The notes beneath the pieces are model-generated. The model searched no databases. It saw only the letters and a program-made list of their open reading frames with translations, and was not told where the DNA came from. Positions 15,330 through 23,552 of a DNA stretch of 31,762 nucleotides are shown piece by piece. The position numbers were made by a program, and so were the translations under genes. Within the stretch, counting starts at the first letter, position 1; each line of letters opens with the position of its first letter. Where the stretch lies: the NCBI GenBank assembly GCA_964583765.1, contig CAZOWW010000064.1:1-31762 (forward strand), given 5' to 3'. This DNA comes from CAZOWW01 sp964583765. GTDB lineage: Bacteria > Actinomycetota > Actinomycetes > Actinomycetales > Kineosporiaceae.

Positions 15330-16145
15330 GTGGCGACGGTTCTGCTCGTGCGGCACGGACGGACCACCGCGAACGCCGGCGGTGTCCTGGCCGGTTGGAC
15401 CCCGGGGATCGGCCTCGACGAGGTCGGTCACGCCCAGGCCTCGGCGCTGCGCGACCGGCTGGCCGGCCTTCGGCTGGTCCGTGCGGTCAGCAGCCCGCTC
15501 CAGCGCTGCCTCGAGACCGCCGCGCTCGTGCTCGGGAACGTCCGCGACCCGGCCCACGAGCAGGTGGTGCTCGACGAACGGCTGGGGGAGTGCCGTTACG
15601 GCGACTGGACCGGCCGGCCGCTCGTCGAGTTGGCCACGGAACCCCTCTGGCGCACCGTGCAGGGCCACCCGTCGGCGGCGACCTTTCCCGGTCCCGGGGG
15701 CGAGTCCGTCCGCGCCATGCAGTACCGCGCGGTGACCGCCGTTCGCGAGCACGACGAGCAGGTGACCGCCGAGCACGGGCCGGACGCGCTCTGGATGGTC
15801 TTCTCCCACGGCGACATCATCAAGGTGCTGCTCGCGGAGGCCCTCGGTGTCCACCTCGACCTCTTCCAGCGGATCGTCGTGGGGCCGGCGTCCGTCTCGG
15901 TGGTGCGGTACACGCCGTGGCGCCCGCTCGTCCTGCACCTCAACGACACCGGTTCGGACCTCCGGGCGCTGGCCGCCGGACCGACCACCGCGGTCGTCGG
16001 CGGCGGCGACATCCCCGAGGCCGGGGCCCGGCACACCCCACCTGACCAGGACACGTCGTCCGCCACGGCGTCCGGGACCGCCCCGGTGCCCTCGGCGCAC
16101 ACCACGACCGGCGGGAACCACGCACATCCGGCTCCCCTCGCGTAG
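15330..16145 (+). CDS. MSMEG_4193 family putative phosphomutase (histidine phosphatase fold)
   Basis: A 271-residue protein of the histidine phosphatase/phosphoglycerate mutase superfamily. The phosphohistidine motif R-H-G is at residues 8-10 (LLVRHGRTTAN). The second-half acid is in LGECRYGDW, and the second histidine is in MVFSHGDIIK. It falls in the actinobacterial MSMEG_4193 subgroup, known from a conserved three-gene neighbourhood with DUF3090 and SCO1664, exactly the order here. The proposed role, phosphomutase or phosphatase, comes from that context; the substrate is unknown. The ~40-residue C-terminal tail is Thr/Pro/His-rich and probably disordered. A TAGGGT -10 motif sits 6 nt before the GTG start. 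The stop codon forms part of the next gene's -10 motif. Confidence 0.88.
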   Translation: MATVLLVRHGRTTANAGGVLAGWTPGIGLDEVGHAQASALRDRLAGLRLVRAVSSPLQRCLETAALVLGNVRDPAHEQVVLDERLGECRYGDWTGRPLVELATEPLWRTVQGHPSAATFPGPGGESVRAMQYRAVTAVREHDEQVTAEHGPDALWMVFSHGDIIKVLLAEALGVHLDLFQRIVVGPASVSVVRYTPWRPLVLHLNDTGSDLRALAAGPTTAVVGGGDIPEAGARHTPPDQDTSSATASGTAPVPSAHTTTGGNHAHPAPLA

Positions 16146-16148
16146 GGT
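16143..16148 (+). promoter_or_regulatory. -10 element of the DUF3090 gene, containing the upstream stop codon
   Basis: TAGGGT ends 7 nt before the ATG at 16156. Its first three bases are the TAG stop of the phosphomutase-like gene. This suggests a second, leaderless promoter inside the operon. Confidence 0.5.
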
Positions 16149-16155
16149 CAGCCGT

Positions 16156-16740
16156 ATGCCCCGTCAGGTCTTCGAGTTCGAGGCGCCCGAGCGCTTCGTC
16201 GCCGGCGCGATCGGTGCCCCGGGGTCCCGGGCGTTCTACCTGCAGGCCCGCGCCGGTGGTCGCACGACGAGCGTGCTGTTGGAGAAGCAGCAGGTGGCGG
16301 TACTCGCCGAGCGGGTGAACGACCTCCTGGACGAGGTGCTGCGCCGCAGTGGCGGCAGCGCGCCGGTCCCGGCCATCGCACCCGCCGACTCCCTGGACAG
16401 CGATCCGCTCGAGACCCCCGTGGAGGAGGAGTTCCGCGTCGGCACGATGAGCCTCGCCTGGGACGCCGACCGGCAACGAGTGATCATCGAGTGCTTCGAA
16501 CTGCGGCAGGCGACGCCAGGGGAGGACCCCGAGACCACCGAGCAGGTCGACCTCGACGACGACGAGGAGCAGGCCACCGGCGGGGTCCTGCGGCTCATCC
16601 TCACCGGCGCGGCGGCCCGGGGTTTCGCCAAGCGGGCGCTGGCCGTGGTCGCGGCGGGTCGGCCACCGTGCCCGTTCTGCGCCAACCCTCTCGATCCCGA
16701 AGGACATGTCTGTCCCCGGGCCAACGGGTACCGCCGCTAG
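16156..16740 (+). CDS. DUF3090 family protein with C-terminal zinc-ribbon-like end
   Basis: A 194-residue actinobacterial protein of unknown function. It opens with MPRQVFEFEAPERFVAGAIG and contains the family segment GSRAFYLQA. Its C-terminus has three Cys residues in PPCPFCANPLDPEGHVC, followed by PRANGYRR, which resembles a small zinc-binding element, with the nearby His as a possible fourth ligand. A Glu/Asp-rich loop lies around residues 118-138. It sits between the phosphomutase-like and kinase-like genes; the SCO1664 start is 4 bp after its stop. The family may bridge or regulate the two enzymes; that is inference. No membrane segment or signal is present. Confidence 0.88.
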   Translation: MPRQVFEFEAPERFVAGAIGAPGSRAFYLQARAGGRTTSVLLEKQQVAVLAERVNDLLDEVLRRSGGSAPVPAIAPADSLDSDPLETPVEEEFRVGTMSLAWDADRQRVIIECFELRQATPGEDPETTEQVDLDDDEEQATGGVLRLILTGAAARGFAKRALAVVAAGRPPCPFCANPLDPEGHVCPRANGYRR

Positions 16741-16744
16741 CGCC

Positions 16745-17605
16745 ATGGCCCCGGCGACCCCCGAGGCGGTCCCCACGCTCCTCACGCGGGCGGAGCTGAC
16801 CCTCGTCGGCCGGCTGGACGACGCGAGCAACGCCACCTTCGCCGTCCGCCTGGCGGGTACCTCCGCACCGGACGTCGCTCCGCCGCGGTACGCGGTGTAC
16901 AAGCCCGTCGCGGGGGAACAGCGGCTGTCCGACTTCCCCGCCGGCACCCTGGCGCACCGGGAGGCGGCCTGCTTCCGGCTCAGCCAGGAGACCGGCTGGG
17001 GCCTCGTGCCCCCCACGATCCTGCGGGACGGTCCCTACGGACCCGGCAGCGTGCAGTCCTGGGTCCACCCCCACCCGGTAGCCGACCCGGCGGAGGACCT
17101 ACCCGCGGTTCCCGATCCCGGGGGCGGGGTGGTCGATCTGTTCCTCGCCGGCGGCCTGCCCGAGGGCTGGTTGCCCGTCCTCGAAGGACTCGGGGCCCGT
17201 GGGGAACGTCTCGTGCTCGCCCACGCCGACCTGCCACGGCTGCGGCGGCTCGCCCTGCTCGACGCGGTGGTGAACAACGCCGACCGCAAGGGCGGCCACG
17301 TCCTCGCCGACCACACCGGGGTACCGTTCGGCGTGGACCACGGCCTGACCTTCCACGTGGAGCCCAAGCTGCGCACGGTGCTGTGGGGTTGGGCCGGGCA
17401 ACGGTTCCTCGACGCGGAGCGCGAGGCGCTCGACCACCTGGACACCACGTTGCGCCGGGACGGCCGGCTCCGGGCGGACCTGACCGCGTTCCTGAGCACC
17501 GAGGAGATCGAGGCCACCGTCGGCCGGGTGAGGGCGCTGCGCGCCGAGGACCGGTTCCCCGCCCCCGATCCTGGACGCAGAGCCGTGCCCTGGCCGCTCT
17601 TCTGA
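16745..17605 (+). CDS. SCO1664 family protein, distant phosphatidylinositol 3/4-kinase-like fold
   Basis: A 286-residue protein of a family with distant similarity to PI3/PI4 kinases. A possible ATP-binding Lys is in YAVYKPVAGEQRL. The catalytic-loop-like segment is VVNNADRKGGHVL, and a metal-binding D-H-G (in place of D-F-G) lies in FGVDHGLTFH. It is predicted to phosphorylate an unknown small molecule or protein. The ATG at 16745 lies 4 bp after the DUF3090 stop with no ribosome-binding site, which suggests reinitiation. It closes the three-gene block; an imperfect hairpin follows before the mshC promoter. Kinase activity has not been shown for the family as far as I know. Confidence 0.87.
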   Translation: MAPATPEAVPTLLTRAELTLVGRLDDASNATFAVRLAGTSAPDVAPPRYAVYKPVAGEQRLSDFPAGTLAHREAACFRLSQETGWGLVPPTILRDGPYGPGSVQSWVHPHPVADPAEDLPAVPDPGGGVVDLFLAGGLPEGWLPVLEGLGARGERLVLAHADLPRLRRLALLDAVVNNADRKGGHVLADHTGVPFGVDHGLTFHVEPKLRTVLWGWAGQRFLDAEREALDHLDTTLRRDGRLRADLTAFLSTEEIEATVGRVRALRAEDRFPAPDPGRRAVPWPLF

Positions 17606-17655
17606 CGGTGCGGGACGACGCACATCACACCCGAGTCCGGCAGGTCGGACATGAC

Positions 17656-17685
17656 GGGACCGGCCGTTCCGTCGCGGCGGGTCCC
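17656..17685 (+). terminator. Imperfect hairpin between the three-gene block and mshC
   Basis: GGGACC and GGTCCC pair, then one G/G mismatch, then GCCG/CGGC around an 8-nt loop. It lies 51 nt after the SCO1664 stop and just before the mshC -10 motif. Confidence 0.4.
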
Positions 17686-17695
17686 CGACTCCGGT

Positions 17696-17701
17696 TAGGC
17701 T
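17696..17701 (+). promoter_or_regulatory. -10 element (leaderless type) of mshC
   Basis: TAGGCT ends 6 nt before the GTG at 17708, with no ribosome-binding site between. Confidence 0.6.
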
Positions 17702-17707
17702 CCGGCC

Positions 17708-18958
17708 GTGATCCCGTGGCCCGCTCCTGCCCTTCCGCATCTCCCTGGTGTCGCCCCCACCGTCCGGGTCTTCGACAGCCAGCGCAGCGAAATCGTCGCC
17801 ACCGCGCCCGCGGGTCCGGCGCGCCTGTACGTCTGTGGGATCACCCCCTACGACGCCACCCACCTGGGACATGCGGCCACGTACATCGCCTTCGACCTGC
17901 TCAACCGGATCTGGCGCGACGCCGGGCACGAGGTGCGGTACGTCCAGAACGTCACCGACGTGGACGACCCGCTCCTGCAACGTGCGGCCGAGCGGGGGGT
18001 CGACTGGCGGGAACTCGCGCAGGACCAGACCGCGCTCTTCAAGAGCGACATGACCGCCCTGGGGGTGCTCCCGCCCGACGTCTACCACGGCGCCGTGGAC
18101 GGGATCCCGCTCGTCGTGGACGCCGTGGAGCGTCTCCTCGAACTCGGCGCCGCGTACCGGGTGGTCGGCAGCACGGACGAGCCGGACGGCGACGTCTACT
18201 TCGACGTGCGGTCCGATCCCCGGTTCGGCTCGGTGTCCGCGCTCGACGACTCCACGATGACCGTGGTCTTCGCCGAACGCGGCGGGGATCCGGAACGCCC
18301 GGGCAAGAAGCATCCGCTCGACTGCCTGCTCTGGCGGCGGGAGCGGCCCGGCGAGCCCTCCTGGGACGGCGGGAGCCTGGGACGCGGCCGTCCCGGGTGG
18401 CACATCGAGTGCACCACCATCGCCCTGGCCCACCTGGGCATGGGCCTGGACGTGCAGGGCGGGGGCGCCGACCTGGTCTTCCCGCACCACGAGATGGGCG
18501 CCGCCGAGGCCCATGTGCTCACCGGACAGCACCCCTACGCGCAGGCCTACGTGCACGCCGGGCTCGTGTCCCTGGACGGGGACAAGATGAGCAAGTCCCG
18601 GGGCAATCTCGTCTTCGTCTCGCGCCTGCTCGCCCAGGGCGTCGACCCGGTCGCGATCCGGCTGGCCGTGCTGGCGCACCACTACCGGTGCAACTGGGAG
18701 TGGACCGTCGAGGGGCTGGCCGCCGCGCAGACACGCCTCGCCCGTTGGCGGGCCGCCCTCGCGCGCGAGGACGGCCCGGACGCCCCGCCGGTGCTCGCCG
18801 CGATCCGCGGTGCCCTCGCCGAGGACCTGGACGCGCCCACGGCACTGGCCGCGGTCGACGCCTGGGCGGACACCCAGCTCGCCGCCGGTGGGGACCGTCC
18901 CGATGCCCCGGGGCTGGTGGCCCGCGCCCTCGACGCGCTGCTGGGTGTGCGCCTCTGA
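17708..18958 (+). CDS. mshC: L-cysteine:GlcN-Ins ligase MshC (mycothiol biosynthesis)
   Basis: A 416-residue enzyme that uses ATP to join L-cysteine to 1D-myo-inositol 2-amino-2-deoxy-alpha-D-glucopyranoside, the penultimate step of mycothiol synthesis. It is a cysteinyl-tRNA synthetase relative without the anticodon-binding domain, consistent with its short length. The zinc ligands that hold the cysteine are visible: Cys43 in YVCGITPYD, Cys235 in WHIECTTIA and His260 in FPHHEMG. The ATP-binding HLGH (52-55) and KMSKS (293-297) motifs are intact. The hallmark GITPYDATHLGH sequence distinguishes MshC from CysS. Transcription is probably leaderless from TAGGCT. Its presence shows that the organism makes mycothiol. 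Confidence 0.97.
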   Translation: MIPWPAPALPHLPGVAPTVRVFDSQRSEIVATAPAGPARLYVCGITPYDATHLGHAATYIAFDLLNRIWRDAGHEVRYVQNVTDVDDPLLQRAAERGVDWRELAQDQTALFKSDMTALGVLPPDVYHGAVDGIPLVVDAVERLLELGAAYRVVGSTDEPDGDVYFDVRSDPRFGSVSALDDSTMTVVFAERGGDPERPGKKHPLDCLLWRRERPGEPSWDGGSLGRGRPGWHIECTTIALAHLGMGLDVQGGGADLVFPHHEMGAAEAHVLTGQHPYAQAYVHAGLVSLDGDKMSKSRGNLVFVSRLLAQGVDPVAIRLAVLAHHYRCNWEWTVEGLAAAQTRLARWRAALAREDGPDAPPVLAAIRGALAEDLDAPTALAAVDAWADTQLAAGGDRPDAPGLVARALDALLGVRL

Positions 18959-19004
18959 GCTATCGCTTCCGCCGGTGGTACTTCAACCCGCCGGGCACCC
19001 CCCG

Positions 19005-19021
19005 GGCCACGTAGCGTGGCC
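19005..19021. terminator. Hairpin between convergent mshC and PAC2 genes
   Basis: Perfect 7-bp stem GGCCACG / CGTGGCC with loop TAG. It lies between the two convergent stops; no T-tract. Confidence 0.45.
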
Positions 19022-19063
19022 GGCTCACCGGGGGTGGCTGTCCGTTGCGCGGCTTCCTCCCGG

Positions 19064-19924
19064 TCAGCGCGCGCCCGGCCCCGGACCCCGGCCGTCGTCC
19101 CGGCGGCGCAGGTAGCGCTCGAACTCCCGGGCGATGGCCTCCCCGGAGGCCTCGGGCAGTTCGGCCGTGTCCTTGGCCTCCTCCAGCTGGCGCACGTAGT
19201 CGCCGATCTCGGAGTCCTCCTCGGCCAGTTCGTCGACCCCGCGCTCCCAGGCCCGGGAGTCCTCGGGCAGTTCCCCGAGCGGCACGGTCACGTCGAGGAG
19301 TTCCTCGACCCGCCGCAGCAGCGCCAGCATGGCCTTGGGGGACGGCGACTGGCCGACGTAGTGCGGCACCGCGGCCCACAGGGACAGGCTCGGTATCGAG
19401 GCCGACGCGGCCGCGTCGTGCAGGACGCCGACGATGCCGGTGGGGCCTTCGTACCGCGAGGCCTCCAGGGCCAGGGCGCTCATCAGCCCGGCGTCCTCGC
19501 TGGTGCTGGTCACCGGGATCGGGCGGGTGTGCGGGACGTCGGCGAGCAGCGCGCCCAGGGTCACGAGCATCCCCACCCGCAGCTGGGTGACGTGCCCGAG
19601 CAACTCGGCGCAGTAGGCGCGCCAGCGCATGGAGGGTTCGATCCCCCGCACGAGCACCACGTCGCGGGTCGCGCCCGGAGGGCTGGCCACGGACAGGCGG
19701 GTGGTCGGCCAGGTGATCCGGCGGCTGCCGTCCTCCTCGGTGGCGATCATCGGACGGGTGACCTGGAAGTCGTGGTAGTTCTCCGGGTCGAACTCGGCCA
19801 GGGGGGTCGCCTTCCAGACCTCGTGCAGGTGGGCGAGTGCTCCGCTGGCCGCCTCGCCGGCGTCGTTCCACCCCTCGAAGGCCGCCACCATCACCGGGTC
19901 GCGCAGCGGCGGCACGTCGCTCAC
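19064..19924 (-). CDS. PAC2 family protein (proteasome assembly chaperone-like)
   Basis: A 286-residue protein of the PAC2 family. The start of the fold is VMVAAFEGWNDAGEAASGAL. Further family features are the alternating strands around ITWPTTRLSV, the VLVRGIEPSMRW segment, and a VPHYVGQSPSPKAMLALL region. The C-terminal ~60 residues are Glu/Arg-rich and helical. Eukaryotic PAC2 helps assemble the 20S proteasome; the bacterial role is not settled. The window also encodes a proteasomal ATPase 11 kb away. I chose the GTG at 19924, which has an AGGGAG ribosome-binding site (19936-19931) 6 nt away. It is divergent from metH and may share its upstream region. Confidence 0.88.
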   Translation of the reverse strand: MSDVPPLRDPVMVAAFEGWNDAGEAASGALAHLHEVWKATPLAEFDPENYHDFQVTRPMIATEEDGSRRITWPTTRLSVASPPGATRDVVLVRGIEPSMRWRAYCAELLGHVTQLRVGMLVTLGALLADVPHTRPIPVTSTSEDAGLMSALALEASRYEGPTGIVGVLHDAAASASIPSLSLWAAVPHYVGQSPSPKAMLALLRRVEELLDVTVPLGELPEDSRAWERGVDELAEEDSEIGDYVRQLEEAKDTAELPEASGEAIAREFERYLRRRDDGRGPGPGAR

Positions 19925-19973
19925 GTGTCTCTCCCTCATCGTGGCTCGGAGCGGTCCTCGCCCCTCGTCGGTC

Positions 19974-19979
19974 AGCCTA
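19974..19979 (-). promoter_or_regulatory. Possible -10 element of the PAC2 gene
   Basis: TAGGCT on the - strand, 49 nt before the GTG start, which would leave a leader of about 40 nt with a ribosome-binding site. Confidence 0.45.
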
Positions 19980-20022
19980 CGGGCGTGAAGTCCCTGGAAG
20001 GGCTCAACCCCGGCACGCGCCG

Positions 20023-20028
20023 TAAACT
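20023..20028 (+). promoter_or_regulatory. -10 element (leaderless type) of metH
   Basis: TAAACT ends 8 nt before the ATG at 20037. It supports this ATG over the in-frame GTG at 20031, which lies only 2 nt downstream of the motif. Confidence 0.55.
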
Positions 20029-20036
20029 CGGTGACC

Positions 20037-23000
20037 ATGACCACGCGACCACAGCAGCTGCGGACAAGCCTCGCCGAACGCGTGATCGTCGCAGACGGGG
20101 CCATGGGCACGATGTTGCAGGCCGCGAATCCTACGATGACCGATTTCGACGGTCACGAGGGGTGCAACGAGATCCTGAACCGCACGCGCCCGGACATCGT
20201 CCGCGCGGTGCACGAGGAGTACCTCGTTGCCGGGGTGGACTGCGTCGGTACGAACACCTTCGGTGCGAACCTACCGAACCTCGCGGAGTACGGCATCGCG
20301 CACCGGATCGGTGAGCTCGCCGAACTCGGGGCGCGGATCGCCCGCGAGGCCGCGGACGGCTACACCACGCCGGACCGCCCGCGATACGTGCTGGGCTCGA
20401 TGGGACCGGGCACCAAGCTCCCGTCCCTGGGGCACGCGCCGTACGCGACCCTGCGGGACGCCTACCAGGAGGAGGCCGCCGGGCTGATCACCGGCGGTGC
20501 CGATGCCCTGCTCGTGGAGACCTGCCAGGACCTACTGCAGGCGAAGTCGGCCCTCGTGGGCGCGCGCCGGGCCCTGGACGCGGCGTCCGCGGACCTGCCC
20601 CTCCTCGTCTCGGTGACCGTCGAGACCACCGGCACGATGCTCCTGGGCAGCGAGATCGGGGCCGCCCTGACCGCGCTGGAGGCCCTCGGCATCGACGCGA
20701 TCGGTCTGAACTGCGCGACCGGTCCGGCCGAGATGAGCGAGCACCTGCGGCACCTCGCCCGGCACGCCCGGGTGTCGCTGACCTGCATGCCGAACGCGGG
20801 GCTGCCGATGCTCACCCCGGACGGGGCGCACTACCCGCTCACCCCGGACGAACTCGCACAGGCCCACGACCGCTTCACCCGCGAGTACGGGGTCGGCCTG
20901 GTCGGCGGCTGCTGCGGCACCACGCCCGCCCACCTGCGCGCCGTCGTCGAGCGGGTGCGGGGACGCGAGCTCACCCCGCGGGAGCCCAGGCCCGAGCCGG
21001 GGGTCGCCAGCCTCTACCAGCACGTGCCCTTCCACCAGGACGCCGGCTACCTGTCGATCGGGGAACGCACCAACGCGAACGGCTCGAAGGCCTTCCGCGA
21101 GGCGATGGTCGCCGGCCGCTGGGACGACTGCGTGGACATCGCCCGCAACCAGACCCGGGACGGCGCCCACGTGCTCGACGTGTGCGTGGACTACGTCGGC
21201 CGGGACGGCGTCGCCGACGTGCGGGAGGCGGTCGGGCGCCTGGCCACCGCCTCGACCCTGCCGCTGGTGCTCGACTCCACCGAACCCGCTGTCCTGGAGG
21301 CCGGGCTCGAGCTCGTGGGCGGCCGGGCGATCGTCAACTCGGTCAACTTCGAGGACGGCGACGACGAGGGCAGCCGGTTCCGGCGGATCATGCCGCTGGT
21401 GCGCGAGCACGGCGCGGCGGTGATCGCGCTCACGATCGACGAGACCGGCCAGGCCCGCACCACCGAGCACAAGGTGGCCGTGGCGAGCAGGCTCATCGAC
21501 ACCCTGACCGGCGAGTGGGGCATGCGGACCTGCGACATCGTCGTGGACTGTCTCACCTTCCCGATCGCCACCGGCCAGGAGGAGACCCGCGGGGACGCCG
21601 TGGCGACCCTGGAGGCGATCCGGGAGGTCAAGCGCCGCTATCCCGAGGTGCAGACCACGCTGGGGGTCTCGAACGTCTCCTTCGGCCTGACCCCGGCCGC
21701 CCGGGTCGTGCTCAACTCGGTGTTCCTGCACGAGGCCGTGCAAGCCGGCCTGGACTCTGCGATCGTGCACGCCGCCCGCATCCTGCCGATCGCGCGCATC
21801 CCCGAGGGACAGCGCAATCTGGCCCTCGACCTGATCTACGACCGGCGCCGGTACGAGGACGGGCAGGTCGTCCACGACCCGCTCACCGTCTTCCTCGAGG
21901 CCTTCGCGGGCGTGGACGCCGCCGCGCTGCGCGCCGACCGGGCCGCCGAGCTCGCCGCACTGCCGCTGTCCGAACGACTGCAGCGCCGGGTCGTCGACGG
22001 CGAGCAGAAGGGCCTGGCGGACGACCTCGACGAGGCGCTCGCGCAGGGCCAGAAGCCGCTCGACATCATCAACGACCACCTGCTGGCCGGGATGCGCACG
22101 GTGGGGGAGTTGTTCGGGCGCGGCGAGATGCAGCTGCCGTTCGTGCTGACCTCGGCCGAGGTGATGAAGAAGGCCGTGGCGCATCTGGAGCCGCACATCG
22201 ACGCGGCCGACGCCTCCGGCGGCAAGGGCACGATCGTGCTGGCCACGGTCAAGGGGGACGTGCACGACATCGGCAAGAACCTGGTCGACATCATCCTGTC
22301 GAACAACGGCTACCAGGTCGTGAACATCGGGATCAAGCAGCCGATCTCGGAGATCCTGCGGGCCGCCGAGGAGCACGACGCCGACGTCATCGGCATGAGC
22401 GGTCTCCTCGTGAAGTCGACAATGATCATGAAGGAGAACCTGGAGGAGATCAACACCCGGGGCGCGGCCACCCGCTGGCCGGTCATCCTCGGCGGCGCCG
22501 CCCTGACCCGCGCCTACGTGGAGGACGATCTCGCCACGGTCTACGAGGGCGAGGTCCGGTACGCCCGGGACGCCTTCGAGGGCCTGCGCCTCATGGACAC
22601 CCTCGTCGCGATCAAGCGGGGAGTACCCGGAGCGGAGCTGCCGGCGCTGCGGACCCGGCGGGTACGGGGCACGAACCGGGCCGCCACCGGAACAGGCACC
22701 CCGGTGACCCGGTCGGACGTCGCCGTGGACGTGCCCGTGCCCACGCCCCCGTTCTGGGGCACCCAGGTGGTCAAGGGCATCCAGCTCGCGGACTACCTGC
22801 GGTACCTCGACGAGCGCGCGACCTTCATGGGCCAGTGGGGCCTGAAGAGCTCCCGCACCGGCGACGGGCCGAGCTACGAGGAGCTCGTCGAGACCGAGGG
22901 CCGTCCCCGGCTGCGGGCCTGGCTGGAACGTCTGGCCACCGAGGGGCTCCTCGAGGCGGCCGTCGTCTACGGCTACTTCCCCTGCTGGTCCGAGGGCGAC

Positions 23001-23552
23001 GACCTGGTGGTGCTCCACCACGAGGGCGACGGCACCGGAGCCGCGCCCGGCACGGAGTGGGTCCGGTTCACCTTCCCGCGCCAGCAGCGGGACCGGCACC
23101 TGTGCCTGGCCGACTACTTCCGCCCGCGGGAGAGCGGCGAGCAGGACGTCGTGGCCCTCCAGCTGGTCACCGCCGGCTCGCGGATCAGCGAGGCCACGGC
23201 GGAGCTGTTCGCGCGGGACGCCTACCGGGACTACCTCGAACTGCACGGGCTCTCGGTGCAACTGGCCGAGGCCCTCGCCGAGAGCTGGCACGCCCGGGTA
23301 CGGGCCGAGCTCGGCGTCGCGGACCAGGACAGCGCCGAACTCGACGAGATCCTCCGGCTGGGCTACCGAGGCGCGCGCTTCTCCCTGGGCTACGGCGCCT
23401 GCCCGAACCTGGAGGACCGGGCGAAGATCGCCGAGCTGCTCCGGCCGGACCGGATCGGCGTCAAGCTCTCCGCGGAGTTCCAACTGCACCCCGAACAGTC
23501 GACCGACGCGATCGTGGTGCACCACCCCGAAGCCACCTACTTCACCGCATGA
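20037..23552 (+). CDS. metH: Cobalamin-dependent methionine synthase MetH
   Basis: A 1171-residue cytoplasmic enzyme that transfers a methyl group from 5-methyltetrahydrofolate to homocysteine through methylcobalamin. The four modules appear in order. The homocysteine domain (about 1-310) has zinc ligands Cys226 (LNCATG) and Cys292/Cys293 (GGCCGTT). The folate domain (about 340-600) starts at GERTNANGSK. The cobalamin cap and binding domains (about 650-880) have the DxHxxG motif DVHDIG, with His743 as the lower cobalt ligand. The reactivation domain (about 890-1171) has RFSLGYGACP for S-adenosylmethionine. Length is slightly short of E. coli MetH but complete. I see no room for a cobalamin riboswitch before the start. 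The stop overlaps the HAD gene start (ATGA). Confidence 0.97.
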   Translation: MTTRPQQLRTSLAERVIVADGAMGTMLQAANPTMTDFDGHEGCNEILNRTRPDIVRAVHEEYLVAGVDCVGTNTFGANLPNLAEYGIAHRIGELAELGARIAREAADGYTTPDRPRYVLGSMGPGTKLPSLGHAPYATLRDAYQEEAAGLITGGADALLVETCQDLLQAKSALVGARRALDAASADLPLLVSVTVETTGTMLLGSEIGAALTALEALGIDAIGLNCATGPAEMSEHLRHLARHARVSLTCMPNAGLPMLTPDGAHYPLTPDELAQAHDRFTREYGVGLVGGCCGTTPAHLRAVVERVRGRELTPREPRPEPGVASLYQHVPFHQDAGYLSIGERTNANGSKAFREAMVAGRWDDCVDIARNQTRDGAHVLDVCVDYVGRDGVADVREAVGRLATASTLPLVLDSTEPAVLEAGLELVGGRAIVNSVNFEDGDDEGSRFRRIMPLVREHGAAVIALTIDETGQARTTEHKVAVASRLIDTLTGEWGMRTCDIVVDCLTFPIATGQEETRGDAVATLEAIREVKRRYPEVQTTLGVSNVSFGLTPAARVVLNSVFLHEAVQAGLDSAIVHAARILPIARIPEGQRNLALDLIYDRRRYEDGQVVHDPLTVFLEAFAGVDAAALRADRAAELAALPLSERLQRRVVDGEQKGLADDLDEALAQGQKPLDIINDHLLAGMRTVGELFGRGEMQLPFVLTSAEVMKKAVAHLEPHIDAADASGGKGTIVLATVKGDVHDIGKNLVDIILSNNGYQVVNIGIKQPISEILRAAEEHDADVIGMSGLLVKSTMIMKENLEEINTRGAATRWPVILGGAALTRAYVEDDLATVYEGEVRYARDAFEGLRLMDTLVAIKRGVPGAELPALRTRRVRGTNRAATGTGTPVTRSDVAVDVPVPTPPFWGTQVVKGIQLADYLRYLDERATFMGQWGLKSSRTGDGPSYEELVETEGRPRLRAWLERLATEGLLEAAVVYGYFPCWSEGDDLVVLHHEGDGTGAAPGTEWVRFTFPRQQRDRHLCLADYFRPRESGEQDVVALQLVTAGSRISEATAELFARDAYRDYLELHGLSVQLAEALAESWHARVRAELGVADQDSAELDEILRLGYRGARFSLGYGACPNLEDRAKIAELLRPDRIGVKLSAEFQLHPEQSTDAIVVHHPEATYFTA

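Noticed and set aside
18960..19028. 22-codon basic ORF on the - strand after the PAC2 gene (MSRPRYVARGVPGGLKYHRRKR read from GTG 19028)
   Set aside because: It has no ribosome-binding site, lies across the hairpin between convergent genes and has no recognised homologue. Worth an alignment only.
20532..23525. Long - strand open frame opposite metH
   Set aside because: Shadow frame with biased composition; metH on the + strand is complete with all four modules.
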